The notes: generated by a model from the letters alone, not told the origin. Counted from the first letter of the stretch, positions 8,631-17,258 are shown. The stretch is 23,005 nt of DNA from Trichothermofontia sp964536415 (GCA_964536415.1 CAZHXN010000068.1:1-23005), one strand, 5' to 3'. A program made the numbers and translations.

Positions 8631-9101
8631 CTATGGGACTGAGGGGATGTAAGCCGTGCCATCTTTATGCGTGAAGTGCCAACCCTCAGGACCTAGGGTT
8701 GCAGCCAAGTCATCCTCGACATAGGTGACGGTATCGTTAGGGGGACGATCGCCCACTTCAAGATAGATCGCCATATGATCCGATTGATTAATCAGATGGT
8801 GCCCATTGGCCTCCCCTGCTGGAAAACCCGCTGCCATGCCTGCGGTTAAGATCTGCTCGCCTGCATCTGTAATCAGCGTCAAGGTACCGGACAAAACATA
8901 GATAAACTCGTCTTGACGACTGTGCCAATGCCGGAGAGCCGACTGACTGCCTGGGGGCAGATGTACAAGATTGACGCCAAAATGCTTCAGTCCGGCCACA
9001 TCCCCCAAGCGTTGCTTAATCCGACCGGCAACACGCGGCTTGAAGACATCAGGATCGTTCGACCCAGTTTGTTGCAGTACTGCTGTCGGATCAATCATCA
9101 T
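8631..9101 (-). CDS. Cupin-domain protein
   Basis: Small single-domain cupin of 156 residues. The first cupin motif is RHWHSRQDEFIYVLSGTLTL (metal ligands probably His58, His60 and Glu65); the second is FPAGEANGHHLIN (His101 or His102). The motifs indicate a metal-binding beta-barrel, but the substrate cannot be told. The ATG at 9101 has AGGTGAGG upstream; a GTG at 9116 is the alternative start. The gene points away from the decarboxylase-like gene at 9612 and toward parA, with its stop about 140 bases from the parA start. It stands alone, with no operon partner. Confidence 0.8.
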   Translation of the reverse strand: MMIDPTAVLQQTGSNDPDVFKPRVAGRIKQRLGDVAGLKHFGVNLVHLPPGSQSALRHWHSRQDEFIYVLSGTLTLITDAGEQILTAGMAAGFPAGEANGHHLINQSDHMAIYLEVGDRPPNDTVTYVEDDLAATLGPEGWHFTHKDGTAYIPSVP

Positions 9102-9116
9102 GGCGTTAGCCCTCAC

Positions 9117-9611
9117 CTTTTTAATCAGATTAAGAGAAAGCGATCGGCCATGACGTGAAGTCCCCGACGATCATTGCTACGCAAGCGAGCGCGGGCTTCT
9201 CTCTTCACCGGGAACCGCCTCTAGGCGGGTAGACTTTCGCCTGCCTCCCTTTGGTCTTACCTTCCCTCCGAGAGCAGTAGACCCACTTCCTAAGTCCAAT
9301 ATCCGCAAACCGAGTAATCTGTAAATACTGGTTGCGTTACGTGGACTATTGCTTGCTTCGGAGGCATCAAACCCCACTATTGCCTTGAGCCGACTGTCTG
9401 GGGGTGCGGGGGGGGGATAGCTGATGGGATAGTGGGCGATCGTGCGCCTCGGTCTAGGTTAGGGTGAGTTGCCGCTTAGGCTCTCTCAACATGGGACAAT
9501 AGCACGGGGAGACTGGCTCCGGAGCGGGGCTACCGTAACCATCTAGGGGTTGCAGGCACCGCTGGCCACCTGGATGCTTAATTCGCTGATGACCATTGCT
9601 TCCTACTGCGC
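9117..9611. other. Intergenic region with a transposon relic
   Basis: 495 bases with no convincing intact gene. The left half (9177-9377, - strand) is probably a decayed transposase tail. The right half (9421-9611) would carry the promoter of the decarboxylase-like gene, but no clear -35/-10 pair or ribosome site is visible. It holds a 10-bp palindrome, GCTCCGGAGC, near 9520. Confidence 0.4.
9177..9377 (-). pseudogene. Possible tnpB C-terminal relic
   Basis: An open stretch of 66 codons encodes a basic, low-complexity tail (GGKVRPKGGRRKSTRLEAVP, then EERSPRSLA) of the kind found at the C-termini of cyanobacterial TnpB proteins. Beyond the stop, the - strand reads CGTCGGGGACTTCACGTCA, which resembles a disturbed right end. 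The catalytic RuvC part is absent. This is recognition by style rather than by a diagnostic motif, so it may be wrong. Confidence 0.3.
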
Positions 9612-10832
9612 ATGGACTGTCCTGACCCTAGCTTCTCAACTTCTAATGATTTAGCCCATGCCCTGGAATCCCTAGGTTTGCCCACGAATATCCGCCAGGA
9701 TCTGCCTAGGCAACTACCGGAAGCCGGAATCGGTGAACGCCAGACGATCGACCTTCTGGCGGGTTACGTTTTGGGGGGAGCCGCCCATCTGAATGCACCG
9801 ACTGCCCTCGCCCACATGGACCCGCCAACACCTTGGATCACTTGGGCCATGTCGCTCTGGAATGCTAGCTTGAACCAAAACCTGCTCCATGACATGACCT
9901 CGCCCTTTGCTACTCAAGCCGAGGCCATCGTCCTGGACTGGCTAACCCCTTACTTTGGGATGGCGGGGGGGCATTTCTGTGCCGGTTCCACCCTGGCTAA
10001 TCTGACGGGCCTTTGGGCGGCCCGTGATGCGGCTGGTGTGCGTAGGGTTGTGGCCTCGGAAGCGGCCCACCTGAGTATTGAGAAGTCCTGTCGGTTGCTC
10101 GGCTTGGACTTGATCAAAATCCCTACCGATCGCCAAGGGCGACTCGATCGCCAATATCTTCCCTCCCTCCAGGATGTCTGCCTGGTTCTGACGGCGGGCA
10201 CCACGGCCACAGGCGCGATCGACCCCCTTGATCTGGTTGGCTGTGCTCAGTGGACTCACGTAGACGCCGCCTGGGCTGGACCGCTGCGCCTCAGTCCCAC
10301 CTATGCTGATCGCTTAAGGGGGATTGAGCAGGCTGACTCCGTGAGTGTTTCGGCCCATAAATTATTGTTCCAACCCAAGGGTTCGGCTCTGATCCTGTTC
10401 CGTCATCTGGAAGCTGCTAACGCGGCCTTAAGCTTTGGCAGTGGGTATTTGGCTAAACCCAACATTGGTGTCCAGGGATCGCGATCGGCAGCCGCTATCC
10501 CCCTCTTGGCTACCCTCTTGACCTGGGGGCGTACTGGACTGGTGAGCCGCCTAGAGCACCTCATGCAGGTGGCCGATACCCTCGCTGCGAGTATTGCGGC
10601 CCACGATCGTCTGGAACTCTGGCAACGCCCCCAAACCGGCATCACGGTCTTCCGTCCGCTGGGAATGTCTACCCCTACCTTCATGGCCCAAATACCACCT
10701 GGGATGTTGTCTACCTGTGTGCTGGCAGGTGAGGTCTGGGCCAGATCCGTCGCGGCCAACCCTTGCGTGGATTGCGATCGGGTCATTGCTGCGATCGTGG
10801 CAGCAGTCAGGTCAGAGCGCATGATGCCGTAG
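9612..10832 (+). CDS. PLP-dependent group II decarboxylase-like enzyme
   Basis: Fold-type I pyridoxal-phosphate enzyme of 406 residues, related to the glutamate / 2,4-diaminobutyrate / aromatic amino acid decarboxylases. Visible are the substrate-side HMDPPTPWITWAMSLWNAS, the cofactor pocket GHFCAGSTLANLTGLWAARD, the Asp that holds the pyridine nitrogen in HVDAAWAGPLR, and the Schiff-base lysine Lys250 in SVSAHKLLFQPKG. It is shorter than usual for the family (about 450-500), mainly at the C-terminus, so the small domain is reduced. The substrate is unknown. No strong ribosome site precedes the ATG. It is monocistronic, and a TnpB-type repeat begins 37 bases after its stop. Confidence 0.75.
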   Translation: MDCPDPSFSTSNDLAHALESLGLPTNIRQDLPRQLPEAGIGERQTIDLLAGYVLGGAAHLNAPTALAHMDPPTPWITWAMSLWNASLNQNLLHDMTSPFATQAEAIVLDWLTPYFGMAGGHFCAGSTLANLTGLWAARDAAGVRRVVASEAAHLSIEKSCRLLGLDLIKIPTDRQGRLDRQYLPSLQDVCLVLTAGTTATGAIDPLDLVGCAQWTHVDAAWAGPLRLSPTYADRLRGIEQADSVSVSAHKLLFQPKGSALILFRHLEAANAALSFGSGYLAKPNIGVQGSRSAAAIPLLATLLTWGRTGLVSRLEHLMQVADTLAASIAAHDRLELWQRPQTGITVFRPLGMSTPTFMAQIPPGMLSTCVLAGEVWARSVAANPCVDCDRVIAAIVAAVRSERMMP

Positions 10833-10868
10833 TCTTCAAGGATAAGGGTGGATTGGCATTGGGGGTGT

Positions 10869-10942
10869 TTTAACTAATGAGGGGTTCGGGGAGCGATCAG
10901 TCCCGCGCTGTACCCGTAGGGTCAGCGTCGGGAGGATGTCAC
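10869..10942 (+). repeat. 74-bp dispersed repeat, copy 1 (TnpB-element end)
   Basis: Matches 21190-21263 at 73 of 74 positions. It begins TTTAACTAATGAGG, contains a strong hairpin (TCCCGCGCTG, ACCC-GTA-GGGT, CAGCG, CGGGA) and ends GGGAGGATGTCAC. The end motif and the hairpin architecture match the right-end relic at 6620-6650. It is best read as a solo IS605-type end or a small non-autonomous element. Confidence 0.75.
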
Positions 10943-11118
10943 GTGATGTTGCTCACAACAGTTGGGTAGGAGCAGTCACGCGGCTAGGACGGTAAAATCA
11001 CGGGGATGCCTGCGGAATTGTCACTGAGGTAGAACAGGTAACTAAAGGTGGGCAGACGGCGACAACCCAACCGCTATCCATATATATTCCATATATATAT
11101 CTATAACTTACCCAAACA
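10943..11118. other. Spacer with AT-rich palindromic run
   Basis: Lies between the 74-bp repeat and the right end of the tnpB element. It carries two alternating TA tracts (ATATATATTCC and ATATATATATC, around 11080-11102). No gene is visible. Easy melting could be relevant to replication or to the insertion target, but nothing more specific can be said. Confidence 0.3.
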
Positions 11119-11136
11119 TTGACATACTCCACCCAC

Positions 11137-12411
11137 CTAACGGCGGGGGATTCTTGTTACTGGTTCAGCGACATCGCTTACGGTTTCAGGTCTCCCCGTC
11201 ACAGCAGCGGCGATTATCTCCCCAGTCGTTCCCTCTTTCGAGGCAGTTCCCTTTTGCCCAAAGGTACTGTTTTGCCACCCAACGCCTAATATCTGCAATC
11301 CCCGCTTCAGGGTATTGGTCGCAGCGGCGGGATCACGACCAGCCTCAAATCCACAGCCAGGACAAGCGCGTGTCCTCGTGCTCAAAGCTTTCTTGACCCG
11401 ATGACCGCAGCGGGGACAATCCAGGCTGGTATAGGCAGGATTAACCGCTATCACCACCTTGTCCCAAACCTTGCCGTAGTAGTCTAACCATTGAGTGAAC
11501 TGATACCAACTCGCATCGACAATCGACTTCGCCAAGTGGTGATTTTGCACCATGCTGGCCCTCCTCAAGTCCTCATACACCACGACATCGTTAGATGCCA
11601 CCACGCACCGGGCTTGCTTAATCGCCCAGTCTTGACGCTGGCGTTGAACTTTCAGATGCACTTTACCCAGTCGTTGCCTCTGCTTACGGTAGTTCTTGGA
11701 TTGGGGTTTTGCCCCTTTTCGATACTTGCGACTTAACCGTCGGTATTCTCGCTTGAGTCGCTTCTCCGCTCGACGCAAATACTGCGGATACGCCACCGCC
11801 TGATCGTTCTGATCCTTGTAGAAATACATCAACCCAAGGTCTAAACCGATAACATGGCCGGTGTATTCTCCCTTTTCTTTGCGCTCAGCATCAAAAACAA
11901 ACTGGCCATAGTAGCCGTCTGCACGGCGAACAACCCTCACCCGGAGGCTTTTTAATCGATACAGGTCTTCTCTGGTCTCGCGATTGCAGAAGACAGAAAA
12001 GGTTCCCGCATTGAATCCATCGGTGAAGGTGATTTGCTTGCAATCCGCAGAGAGCTTCCAGCCCGACTGCTTGTACTCTACAGAGCGAGAATGTTTCTTG
12101 AATTGAGGATAGCCCTTTTGCTTTTCTCCTTTTTCGCAACGGCTGTAGAAGTTAGAGATAGCAGCCCATGCGCGCTCAGCACTCGCCTGCCGAGCGGATG
12201 AGTTGAGCTTATTGGCAAACCCAAAGGCTTTGGCGAGGTCTTTAGACAGAGTATAAAGAGACGCTTTCTCAACGCCTTGAGTATCCATCCAGTACCGAAT
12301 ACATTTATTTCTAATAAACTGTGCGGTACGGATAGCTTCATCCAGAGCTTGGTACTGCTCCTTGGACCCATCTAGGAGCTTGGCTTCTCTAACTAACACG
12401 GATAGCTTCAT
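11137..12411 (-). CDS. tnpB: TnpB RNA-guided nuclease (IS605 OrfB family)
   Basis: Transposon-encoded RuvC nuclease of 424 residues, a relative of Cas12 that uses an RNA copied from the element's right end. All three acidic residues are visible: Asp191 (GHVIGLDLGL), Glu280 (VVVYEDLRRAS) and Asp360 (FEAGRDPAAATN). The zinc ribbon is also intact (CPRCGHR at 332-335, CPGCG at 350-353). The N-terminus is disturbed: a 38-bp segment is duplicated at a 70-bp period, so the usual MLVREAKL start is now preceded by MKLSV or by a GTG at 12399. The nuclease should still be complete. The omega RNA would cover the gene's 3' end and the right-end hairpin at 11119-11147, with the guide read from DNA just beyond, at 11100-11118. 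Confidence 0.88.
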   Translation of the reverse strand: MKLSVLVREAKLLDGSKEQYQALDEAIRTAQFIRNKCIRYWMDTQGVEKASLYTLSKDLAKAFGFANKLNSSARQASAERAWAAISNFYSRCEKGEKQKGYPQFKKHSRSVEYKQSGWKLSADCKQITFTDGFNAGTFSVFCNRETREDLYRLKSLRVRVVRRADGYYGQFVFDAERKEKGEYTGHVIGLDLGLMYFYKDQNDQAVAYPQYLRRAEKRLKREYRRLSRKYRKGAKPQSKNYRKQRQRLGKVHLKVQRQRQDWAIKQARCVVASNDVVVYEDLRRASMVQNHHLAKSIVDASWYQFTQWLDYYGKVWDKVVIAVNPAYTSLDCPRCGHRVKKALSTRTRACPGCGFEAGRDPAAATNTLKRGLQILGVGWQNSTFGQKGTASKEGTTGEIIAAAVTGRPETVSDVAEPVTRIPRR

Positions 12412-12435
12412 CCAGGGCTTGGTACTGCTCCTTGG
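12328..12435 (-). repeat. Partial tandem duplication at the tnpB 5' end
   Basis: Segments 12328-12365 and 12398-12435 match at 37 of 38 positions and lie 70 bases apart. The outer copy starts as a TnpB N-terminus (MLVTKEQYQALDEAIR) and then hits a stop after two more codons. The inner copy is the functional one. It looks like a slippage or recombination event after insertion. Confidence 0.8.
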
Positions 12436-12522
12436 TAACTAACATGGTTCGATATTACCATATAAAACGTTTTGTATTACTATATAGAACAAACGATAAG
12501 GGTCTGCCCTTCAGGGCAGACC

Positions 12523-12991
12523 AATCCACCCAGTTTATTGGTAAAGGAGCTTGATCGGTCAACATCCACTCACTGAGCAATCAACCGGTGTGATCGTCTC
12601 ACCCCTCCCCTTGGCCTCCGCCAAGATCGGGACGATCCGCACAGGCTTGATCATACATCGGCATTTGCCCAAAAAAAATGACCCCCCCGGGTTTCGGAGA
12701 GGTACAAGGGCCTGCCTGACAAGCAGGTACCTAAAGTAAATAGTACCTTCATGATGCCATACCGAGAGGTATTTGTCATCAAGATGTGTCACGGTTTGCT
12801 TATTTTTTTGGGTTTTTGTCTCCACCTCGACACCGCCATCCCAATCCTGCCCAGTGATGCGAGGCGAGTACGGCGTTGGTGACGGCGTGTAGTGTAGTGG
12901 AGATATCCAGAAAAGGCAGACTGCATCGCAAGGTACAAACATCTCCTAGCCGGAACCCGGAGGCATCTCACCATCATCGAGGTCCCCTCCC
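12523..12991. other. Repeat-rich leader of the replication gene, candidate control/origin region
   Basis: No gene is visible. Several short inverted repeats share a GGTAC core: CCTGC/GCAGG at 12711-12727, AGGTAC/GTACCT (12725-12730 and 12743-12748) and ATACC-GAGA-GGTAT (12759-12772). GGTACAA occurs at 12701 and again near 12931. A T-rich tract lies near 12801-12815. Such clustered repeats beside a plasmid initiator gene could be its binding sites, an antisense-RNA region or leader hairpins. GAGG at 12979-12982 can serve as the ribosome site for the ATG at 12992. Confidence 0.4.
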
Positions 12992-15900
12992 ATGACATCC
13001 CATGCACGCTTTACTCTGTTCCGCCGCGACAATCCCTGTCCCCTGTGTGAATCGACGGATGGTCGCTGCAAAACAGCGGCTAACGAACTGATCCTCTGTA
13101 TGTCGCTGACCGATAACCTAGAGATTCCGGGCTATCGGTTTCTGCGGCGCACTCGGGATCAGACCTGGGGGCTGTGGAAAGTGGACGATCCAGCTCAAAG
13201 GCACTATCAGCCCAGGCCACACGATAAACAGCAAAAACGCCCGTGGTTCGATGTCATGCCCGTCACGGAACGGGACACCTACTACCGCCAGATGATGGCG
13301 CAATTGACGTTGCACCCGGACGATCGCGCTGACCTCAACCGGCGTGGTTTCACCGACCAACGCATCGCGGAACTGGGTTGGTTTGTCTCCTTCCGCCACC
13401 ATCAACCCATTGGCACTTTCCCGAAACACCTCCCTGGGGTCCTGAGTAGTGGCCATGCCACCACGCTTGCCACTCATTATGAGGGCCATCTCTGTGCCGT
13501 TCCCGATGCCTACGGTCGCATCCAGGGCTTCCAGTGCCACAACCGTACTGGCCCCAAATACACCTGGCTCAGCACCCGCAACAATCCCGTTCACCTGCCC
13601 AGTGGTCAACTGCCCGTTGGTGTTTATTGGCCTCAACAGCTACAGGTTACCGATAGGATCGGCATAGCCGAAGGCTATGCGATCAAACCGCAACTCGCTG
13701 CGGATTTACTCGGTATGGTGGTGCTGTCTGCCGATAATGCCAACATGGCCGGTCGGCGTGATGAGTTCCAACAGCAATTGGCACAGGTGCAAACCTTACT
13801 CCAAACAGAGGCGCTATCCTTACTGATCTTGCCCGATGCCGGGGATGTGCAAAACCATCAGGTTCTCCAGCGCAACCGCAATAATGAAAAACTCTATAAT
13901 CGCCTGGGATTAACCTATCACTATGCCTGGTGGGGTCAGATCGATAAAACCCATCCCGACATTGATGAATTGGACCCTAACCAGACGATTCAGCATCTCA
14001 GTCGCGATGAGTTCTGGGAGCTCGCTGACCAAATCTCCCCCCCCTGGTGGTACCGCGTCCAGACGCTGCTTCAACACAGGCATCGGCAGCACCGCCATCG
14101 CATCGCAAAACCCCTCAACCGTCAGCCATTGGCCACCGATTCACCAGACAGCCCTCTCACAATTTATGAGAGAGGCGAACGGCTGACCCATTGGGTTAAG
14201 CGTATCCAGGCAGGCGACAAGGTCATTCTCGATGTTTCCGAAACCGGTACGGGGAAAAGCTACACCGCAGGGCAACTCACGCCAAAACAGTGTGGCGTCA
14301 GCCAGATTTTCTACGTTAGCAGTCAACACCGCAATCCCACCGTCGAAACCCTCACCGCAGCGAATGGGTGGATCGATCTGGAGGCCCGTCATGCCGGGTT
14401 AAGGCGCGAGAGCACACCGAATGGCAAATCCCGATTAAAACGAGCCGATGCCGGACAACCCCATGCCGTTCCCCCCAATTGCTCCCGTAATTTATCCCTG
14501 AGTGCTTTACGCGAGAAAGGGGTCGTGGGTAGTGATTCTACCAATTTGATTTGTCAAACCTGCCACTTATGGGAAAAATGTCGCCACAGCAGTGGTGATG
14601 GCTTTGGCTTCCTCCAACAACGGCGCTCGGCCCTCAGCAGTAGTCAAGTTCGCTTGCATCCCGACAGTTTGCCCGACCCCACAACGTTTGACTACAGAGA
14701 TGTCGTGATCGTTTGGGAAGAAATGTCCGAAGTGTTTAAGCCCTATCGCACCCTGAACATTAATTTGTCTGATGTGGAAAAAATTGTTGCGCTTCTGGGA
14801 CTGGACTACCTCCCCCTCTTGACCACCCTCCAACCCCTGCTGAATGCCCTCGCCCATCTCCTGGAAAAACCGAACGGTCGCTATGGCATTGGGCATCAGC
14901 AAATCCTCGCAGAGCTACCACCCTTGCCAGAGGTGGATCTGGAGCAATTACGTGCGATCCTGGCTCCCGATCTCTCCCTGTTGAATACGACAGAAGCCTA
15001 TGGCGTTGATTTAGCCGATTTACCCGCTCAGTTGCGTCAGCGCTTTAGCGATAGCGATTCCACAACGGCCCAGAAAATCGCCGACGGGGTCGTCAAACAA
15101 TGGTTGCCCGATTTATTGACGGTGCTACGGGGCGGCAAGGGGAGTGTACACATTCAACAGGGGGTACTGACCCTCACGTTGCCCCACGATCGCCTGCGCC
15201 AGATCTTCTGGGCCGCACGCAGCAATATCGCCCTCGATAATACCCTCAGTCCCGCTGATCTCGCCCAGTTGCTGGGTTGTCAACCCGACGCCGTCTCCAC
15301 CTGCAAACAGACTCCCCAACCGACCCCTAACCTCAGCATCATCCAGATTGATGACCTGGGGCGGATGGGGATGCAACGGGGCAGTGAGCAGCAACGCCGT
15401 GCGAATGCGGTGGTCGATGCGTTATTAAAACAGGACCCAACCACAAAGGTGATCGACTTCAAGAAGTTTGCCCAGTCTAATCGGTTTCAGGGGAGCCAGG
15501 GCATCTGGTGGGGCGATTCCCGTGGCTCGAATGATTTCATCGGCGTCAACACGCTGGTTCTCAGTGGCACGCCTTGCACTAACATCGCCAGCCTTCAAGC
15601 GGAGTGGCGCGTCCTCACGGATACGGAGCCAACTGGACCTGACTTTGATGCGTGGGTGAATCGCAAGATTGAGGGCCACATAATCCAGGGGATCGGACGG
15701 GTACGTGCCCACTCGCGACCTGACCAATCCATTGCCGTCTACCTGCTCTCTAACTTCTCGCTCACGATTCCGACGATCTGCAAACGCGCATCTGAGATTA
15801 CCCCAGATGCAGCCGACAAGAAGGAAGCGAAAATCGAGGCCATGCGCCGAGTTTGCCTAGAACTGCATGAGGCGGGCGTCAAGGCAACACGACAATTAGT

Positions 15901-16351
15901 GGCTGAATTGACTGGGATTGCCCGGGGGACGGTGAACCGTCTCTGGCTAAGTGTGATCGGTTTGCTATTTAAGACTTCTATAGCAAAACGATCATGTCCA
16001 GAACCCACCGAGGAATCCCAATTGGTCGAAGAATCCCAATCGGTCGAGGAATCCCAATCGGTCGAGGAATCCCAACTGGTCGAGGAATCCCAACTGGTCG
16101 AAGCAGTTGAGGCGATCGAGCAACTGGCTGATGCCCCGCCCAGCCAGTTGTTGCAACAGTTGGACCGCTTGTGGCATACGCAAATTCCGCCCGATTGGCT
16201 GCCCTGGGTGTGGGATCGACTGCAATATGCGACGCAGATGGCGATTTGGCGAGCCTTGACTTGGGCGTTGACACCGCAAGAACGACGACAATTGCTACTG
16301 CGGTCACGTCATGACGGGTCACTAGCTACCATTACCCCAGGGACGGGATAG
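12992..16351 (+). CDS. Plasmid replication primase/helicase, CyRepA1-like
   Basis: Large replication protein of 1119 residues. An N-terminal zinc ribbon (Cys16, Cys19, Cys26, Cys36) is followed by a DUF3854/TOPRIM-like region with IAEGYAIKPQL and LLILPDAGDV, as in primases. A superfamily 2-like helicase then follows: Walker A ETGTGKSYT near residue 422, an acidic VVIVWEE near 573 in the Walker B position, a Cys cluster CQTCHLWEKC near 520, LVLSGTP near 853 and an arginine-finger motif QGIGRVRAHSR near 900. The C-terminus has five in-frame six-residue repeats (about 1007-1036) and a helical tail. This order fits the CyRepA1 replication proteins of cyanobacterial plasmids. It would unwind and prime at the plasmid origin. 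It could instead be a phage-type primase, but parAB nearby favours plasmid replication. Confidence 0.75.
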   Translation: MTSHARFTLFRRDNPCPLCESTDGRCKTAANELILCMSLTDNLEIPGYRFLRRTRDQTWGLWKVDDPAQRHYQPRPHDKQQKRPWFDVMPVTERDTYYRQMMAQLTLHPDDRADLNRRGFTDQRIAELGWFVSFRHHQPIGTFPKHLPGVLSSGHATTLATHYEGHLCAVPDAYGRIQGFQCHNRTGPKYTWLSTRNNPVHLPSGQLPVGVYWPQQLQVTDRIGIAEGYAIKPQLAADLLGMVVLSADNANMAGRRDEFQQQLAQVQTLLQTEALSLLILPDAGDVQNHQVLQRNRNNEKLYNRLGLTYHYAWWGQIDKTHPDIDELDPNQTIQHLSRDEFWELADQISPPWWYRVQTLLQHRHRQHRHRIAKPLNRQPLATDSPDSPLTIYERGERLTHWVKRIQAGDKVILDVSETGTGKSYTAGQLTPKQCGVSQIFYVSSQHRNPTVETLTAANGWIDLEARHAGLRRESTPNGKSRLKRADAGQPHAVPPNCSRNLSLSALREKGVVGSDSTNLICQTCHLWEKCRHSSGDGFGFLQQRRSALSSSQVRLHPDSLPDPTTFDYRDVVIVWEEMSEVFKPYRTLNINLSDVEKIVALLGLDYLPLLTTLQPLLNALAHLLEKPNGRYGIGHQQILAELPPLPEVDLEQLRAILAPDLSLLNTTEAYGVDLADLPAQLRQRFSDSDSTTAQKIADGVVKQWLPDLLTVLRGGKGSVHIQQGVLTLTLPHDRLRQIFWAARSNIALDNTLSPADLAQLLGCQPDAVSTCKQTPQPTPNLSIIQIDDLGRMGMQRGSEQQRRANAVVDALLKQDPTTKVIDFKKFAQSNRFQGSQGIWWGDSRGSNDFIGVNTLVLSGTPCTNIASLQAEWRVLTDTEPTGPDFDAWVNRKIEGHIIQGIGRVRAHSRPDQSIAVYLLSNFSLTIPTICKRASEITPDAADKKEAKIEAMRRVCLELHEAGVKATRQLVAELTGIARGTVNRLWLSVIGLLFKTSIAKRSCPEPTEESQLVEESQSVEESQSVEESQLVEESQLVEAVEAIEQLADAPPSQLLQQLDRLWHTQIPPDWLPWVWDRLQYATQMAIWRALTWALTPQERRQLLLRSRHDGSLATITPGTG
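16010..16099 (+). repeat. Five 18-bp tandem repeats within the replication gene
   Basis: Units of 18 bases (consensus GAGGAATCCCAAyyGGTC) repeated five times without gaps and encoding EESQ(S/L)V each time. Unit differences are single bases, pointing to recent slippage. The repeat gives an acidic linker between the helicase and the C-terminal helical tail, and its copy number may vary among strains. Confidence 0.9.
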
Positions 16352-16852
16352 ATCAACTGAATAATGGCCACTTTGAGTAGAGCCACGTGGGTGAGACTGC
16401 GATCGGTTCACACTTCGCTATGGCCAAGCATGTCAAATCGCGTGACCTAGAGTGTGAATTTTCGTCGCAAAACTGATCCTGGTCGTGAAAACTACGATAT
16501 CTTGACGATAGAAGCTAAGAGCTTCGGGATACGAAACAGTTCAATTCACGGTAAGACAGGAGGTCAGTTATCGATTTCCGCGTGAATGTGTCTCGTTTAA
16601 TAACAACAGCATCCCAGTTGATTGTGGCCATTTCCTCGCCCTAAAAAGTGGAAGGTTGGGTACTGAGAATTGTCTCAGTGCCACTTCAGATAGTCTCCAG
16701 TCTGCCGAGGAAAAGCGAGCGCGATCCTGCGGGTGCTGTTGTTGTGTGGGGAAGGAATGGTTCGTGCCCGATCGCCCAATCTACCTTTCTCCAATCTACC
16801 TTTCTCGGAGCAGAGAGTCTCCGTGCTTTAGCCGGGGGATGAAAGTGAATGA
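16352..16852. other. Intergenic region with several inverted repeats, candidate origin
   Basis: About 500 bases without a credible gene. Inverted repeats: TTCACACT (16407-16414) with AGTGTGAA (16451-16458); GAAGCT-AAG-AGCTTC (16511-16525); ACTGAGA-ATTG-TCTCAGT (16662-16679). A perfect 15-bp tandem pair, CCAATCTACCTTTCT, occupies 16776-16805. Its position just after the replication gene makes it a reasonable origin candidate. The right end merges into a tnpB relic. Confidence 0.35.
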
Positions 16853-17100
16853 GCGGCTTTAGCTGTTTTGGGTTGGCTGCTTAATGCAGATGGCAACGGT
16901 GCGACAAACCGCATCCGCAAAGTAGCGACACAGCGAGGGTTAAACCTGGCCAAGGTCAGGAGAGGAAGTTTGGCTCTCCCACAACGATATGGCATTGATG
17001 CGTTCTCCAGATCCGGTCGTAAGCGTTGCGCGGGGGGACGGTTAGCCCCCATAGCAACATCAGCTTAGTCTCCTCTGTGTTTCAACCGGGGGAGCAGTCA
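16853..17100 (+). pseudogene. tnpB C-terminal fragment with right end
   Basis: Frame 16853-17068 reads GWLLNADGNGATNRIRKVA, close to the third RuvC motif of TnpB (usually NADxNGAxNIxRKV), then a basic tail (LALPQRYGIDAFSRS). The N-terminal part, RuvC I and II and the zinc ribbon are missing. Downstream, CAACCGGGGGAGCAGTCA (17083-17100) resembles a TnpB-element right end. This relic belongs to a different TnpB subfamily from the intact gene at 11137. Confidence 0.65.
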
Positions 17101-17226
17101 AGGCGCAATTACTGTCATGTTTGGGTGCGATCGTCGCTAGCAGGGCGACCTGGCCCGTAGCCATCGGCGTCCGGGGACCGATGCGCCAGACTGCCTTGAA
17201 TCAATAAAAAAACTTTTGTCAAGTGG

Positions 17227-17258
17227 TTGACAACAAACTTAACATTGCGTTACATTAT
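17227..17258 (+). promoter_or_regulatory. psb34 promoter with HLR1 (RpaB) site
   Basis: A -35 TTGACA (17227-17232) is followed after 18 bases by a -10-like TACATT (17251-17256). Over it lies TTAACATT-GC-GTTACATT (17239-17256), which matches the HLR1 consensus of two KTTACAWW units spaced by two bases at 15 of 16 positions. HLR1 is bound by the response regulator RpaB, which represses high-light genes when it overlaps the core promoter. An inverted repeat TTGTCAA-GTGG-TTGACAA also overlaps the -35. Confidence 0.65.

Larger units (their letters stand above)
11119..12522 (-). mobile_element. IS200/IS605-type element carrying tnpB only
   Basis: The right end is at 11119-11147: on the - strand the gene runs into a GC-rich hairpin (CCCCCGCC and GGTGGGTGG arms) and ends GGAGTATGTCAA. 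The left side beyond the tnpB start has a perfect 9-bp hairpin (GGTCTGCCC at 12501-12509, GGGCAGACC at 12514-12522) and direct repeats TATTACCATATA (12453) and TATTACTATATA (12475), 22 bases apart. No tnpA transposase is present, so movement would need TnpA in trans. The outer boundary on the left is an estimate. Confidence 0.65.

Noticed and set aside
10403..10822. Long open frame on the - strand opposite the decarboxylase-like gene
   Set aside because: No motif or ribosome site; it mirrors the codon pattern of the + strand gene, which has catalytic residues.
12501..12522. Perfect 9-bp hairpin as a transcription terminator
   Set aside because: No T-run on either side; its position beyond tnpB fits an IS left-end hairpin better.
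12559..12942. Open frame upstream of the replication gene (- strand)
   Set aside because: No recognisable domain and no ribosome site; it runs through the inverted repeats.
16010..16099. Short tandem repeats as a CRISPR array
   Set aside because: No spacers between units, and the repeat is read in frame as part of the replication protein.
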